From JBOGIF01 sp050742415 (GTDB lineage: Bacteria > Actinomycetota > Acidimicrobiia > Acidimicrobiales > AC-14): 21,300 nt of DNA. The stretch lies in the NCBI GenBank assembly GCA_050742415.1, contig JBOGIF010000158.1, positions 1 through 21,300 on the forward strand, given 5' to 3'. This document shows positions 20,642 through 21,300 of this stretch, piece by piece; positions within the stretch are counted from its first letter, which is position 1, and every line of letters starts with the position of its first letter. The notes under the pieces are model-generated. The model saw only the letters and a program-made list of their open reading frames with translations, was not told where the DNA came from and did not search any database. The translations under genes were made by a program, and so were the position numbers.

Positions 20642-21300
20642 CAGTTGAGGCGAGCCCGCAGGGACAGTGCCTCGCGCTCCAGGTCCGCGGCCGAGTCGGG
20701 CAGCACCATGGCGAGCTCCTCCAGCTCGTCGGCCGCCTCCACGAGGAGCCCGGAGGCGGCCCTGGCCCGGGCCCGGTCCCGCCGCTCCATGGCCGGCACG
20801 CCGGGGATGGCCAGGCGCAACGACAGCACCCATTCCAGGTTGGCAAGATCGCCGCGCCGGTAGAACACCGACTTCAGGTTGGCGAGCATGCGGGTGAGCA
20901 CGGCGCGTGGGCCGACCGGTTCCAGGTAGGAGTCCAGGAACGGCACGGCCCGGGCCGGGGCATTGCCGAGAGCGGAGCGGAACCGCTCCTCGCAGCCGGC
21001 CCGGTCGATCACCCGCCCGCTGTCGAACGGGTCGACGAACAGGTCGGGGTCGTCGACCGAGCGGAGCAGGAAGTGCCCCGGCATGCCGACGCCGACGAGC
21101 GTCAGGCCGACCCGGCGGGCCAGCTCGATGCCGACGACCGACCGCGTGATGGGAAGCCCCATCCGGCGCCGCACCACCTCGGTCAGGTAGGAGTTGGCAG
21201 GGTCGTGGTAGCGGCCGACCTTGCCACTGAACCCCAGGTCGACGAAGACGTGGCGCCGCCAACCCTCGAACGTCGCCCGCGGGCAGTCGGCGGCCAGGTC
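20641..21300 (-). CDS. SirB1-family transglutaminase-like/TPR protein (5' end outside window)
   Basis: The frame stays open to the window edge; 219 residues are visible. VFVDLGFSG, YHDPANSYLTEVVRRRMGLPITRSVVGIELARRVGLTLVGVGMPGHFLLR and DLFVDPFDSGRVID match the SirB1 transglutaminase-like family, including the LPIT and GMPGHF signature segments. A C-terminal helical part (ANLKSVFYRRGDLANLEWVLSLRLAIPG, then a RARAA-rich helix pair) is the TPR-like region usual for the family. Biochemical function is not known. The first in-frame start inside the window (21177) is not the true one, since conserved sequence continues upstream. Forms an operon with the lipoprotein and LCP genes. Confidence 0.86.
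   Translation of the reverse strand, partial: DLAADCPRATFEGWRRHVFVDLGFSGKVGRYHDPANSYLTEVVRRRMGLPITRSVVGIELARRVGLTLVGVGMPGHFLLRSVDDPDLFVDPFDSGRVIDRAGCEERFRSALGNAPARAVPFLDSYLEPVGPRAVLTRMLANLKSVFYRRGDLANLEWVLSLRLAIPGVPAMERRDRARARAASGLLVEAADELEELAMVLPDSAADLEREALSLRARLN

Noticed and set aside
19077..20846. 589-aa frame that would give the LCP protein a long N-terminal domain
   Set aside because: The upstream part is the lipoprotein gene in a wrong frame; the TM helix and LCP domain begin right after TTG 20009.

Overview
This is a high-GC window, rich in GTG/TTG starts and 4-nt stop/start overlaps. Gene content (classical menaquinone pathway, LytR-CpsA-Psr protein, F420-type split-barrel protein, DUF6069 protein) points to an actinobacterium; a deep-branching lineage such as Acidimicrobiia is a guess, since no marker gene fixes the genus.

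Layout. (1) 29-1306: a minus-strand DUF4143-type ATPase whose upstream region is an exact-period 23-bp tandem repeat. (2) 1424-4676: plus-strand run sufE - merR - menG - menF, the last three joined by GTGA overlaps. (3) 4701-7413: minus-strand menD and a DUF2238-type membrane protein, followed by an unlisted 49-aa cysteine-rich protein. (4) 7428-11965: menH (plus), menB-menA-menC (minus) and menE (plus); menB and menE start codons share the tetranucleotide CATG. A small orphan AAA-lid protein follows menE through an ATGA overlap. (5) 12185-16620: an accessory patch with an APH-family kinase, a DUF6069 membrane protein, a Uma2-family nuclease, a GAF-SpoIIE phosphatase, a MazEF-like toxin-antitoxin pair lying against the N-terminal stub of a destroyed dihydrofolate-reductase-family gene, and a pyridoxamine-oxidase-like protein. 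(6) 16751-18906: a divergent flavoprotein oxidase (short at its N terminus) and an alpha/beta hydrolase. (7) 19077-21300: minus-strand operon of a SirB1-type transglutaminase-like protein (cut by the window edge), a lipoprotein and an LCP-family cell-wall ligase.

The men genes make up almost the whole chorismate-to-menaquinone route: MenF (isochorismate), MenD (SEPHCHC), MenH (SHCHC), MenC (o-succinylbenzoate), MenE (OSB-CoA), MenB (DHNA-CoA), MenA (prenylation) and MenG (methylation). Only a DHNA-CoA thioesterase (MenI) is not seen here. The genes are split over several head-to-head and tail-to-tail units with virtually no intergenic DNA.

Most of the window is orthodox metabolism. The parts that merit a second look are the 23-bp repeat in front of the DUF4143 ATPase, the mazEF/DHFR junction with its palindromic promoter, the small cysteine-rich protein, the orphan AAA lid, the two plus-strand genes whose reading frames run on into convergent neighbours, and a recurring TANNNT box 6-8 nt ahead of start codons that suggests leaderless transcription. 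I saw no tRNA, rRNA, CRISPR array, transposase or integrase.
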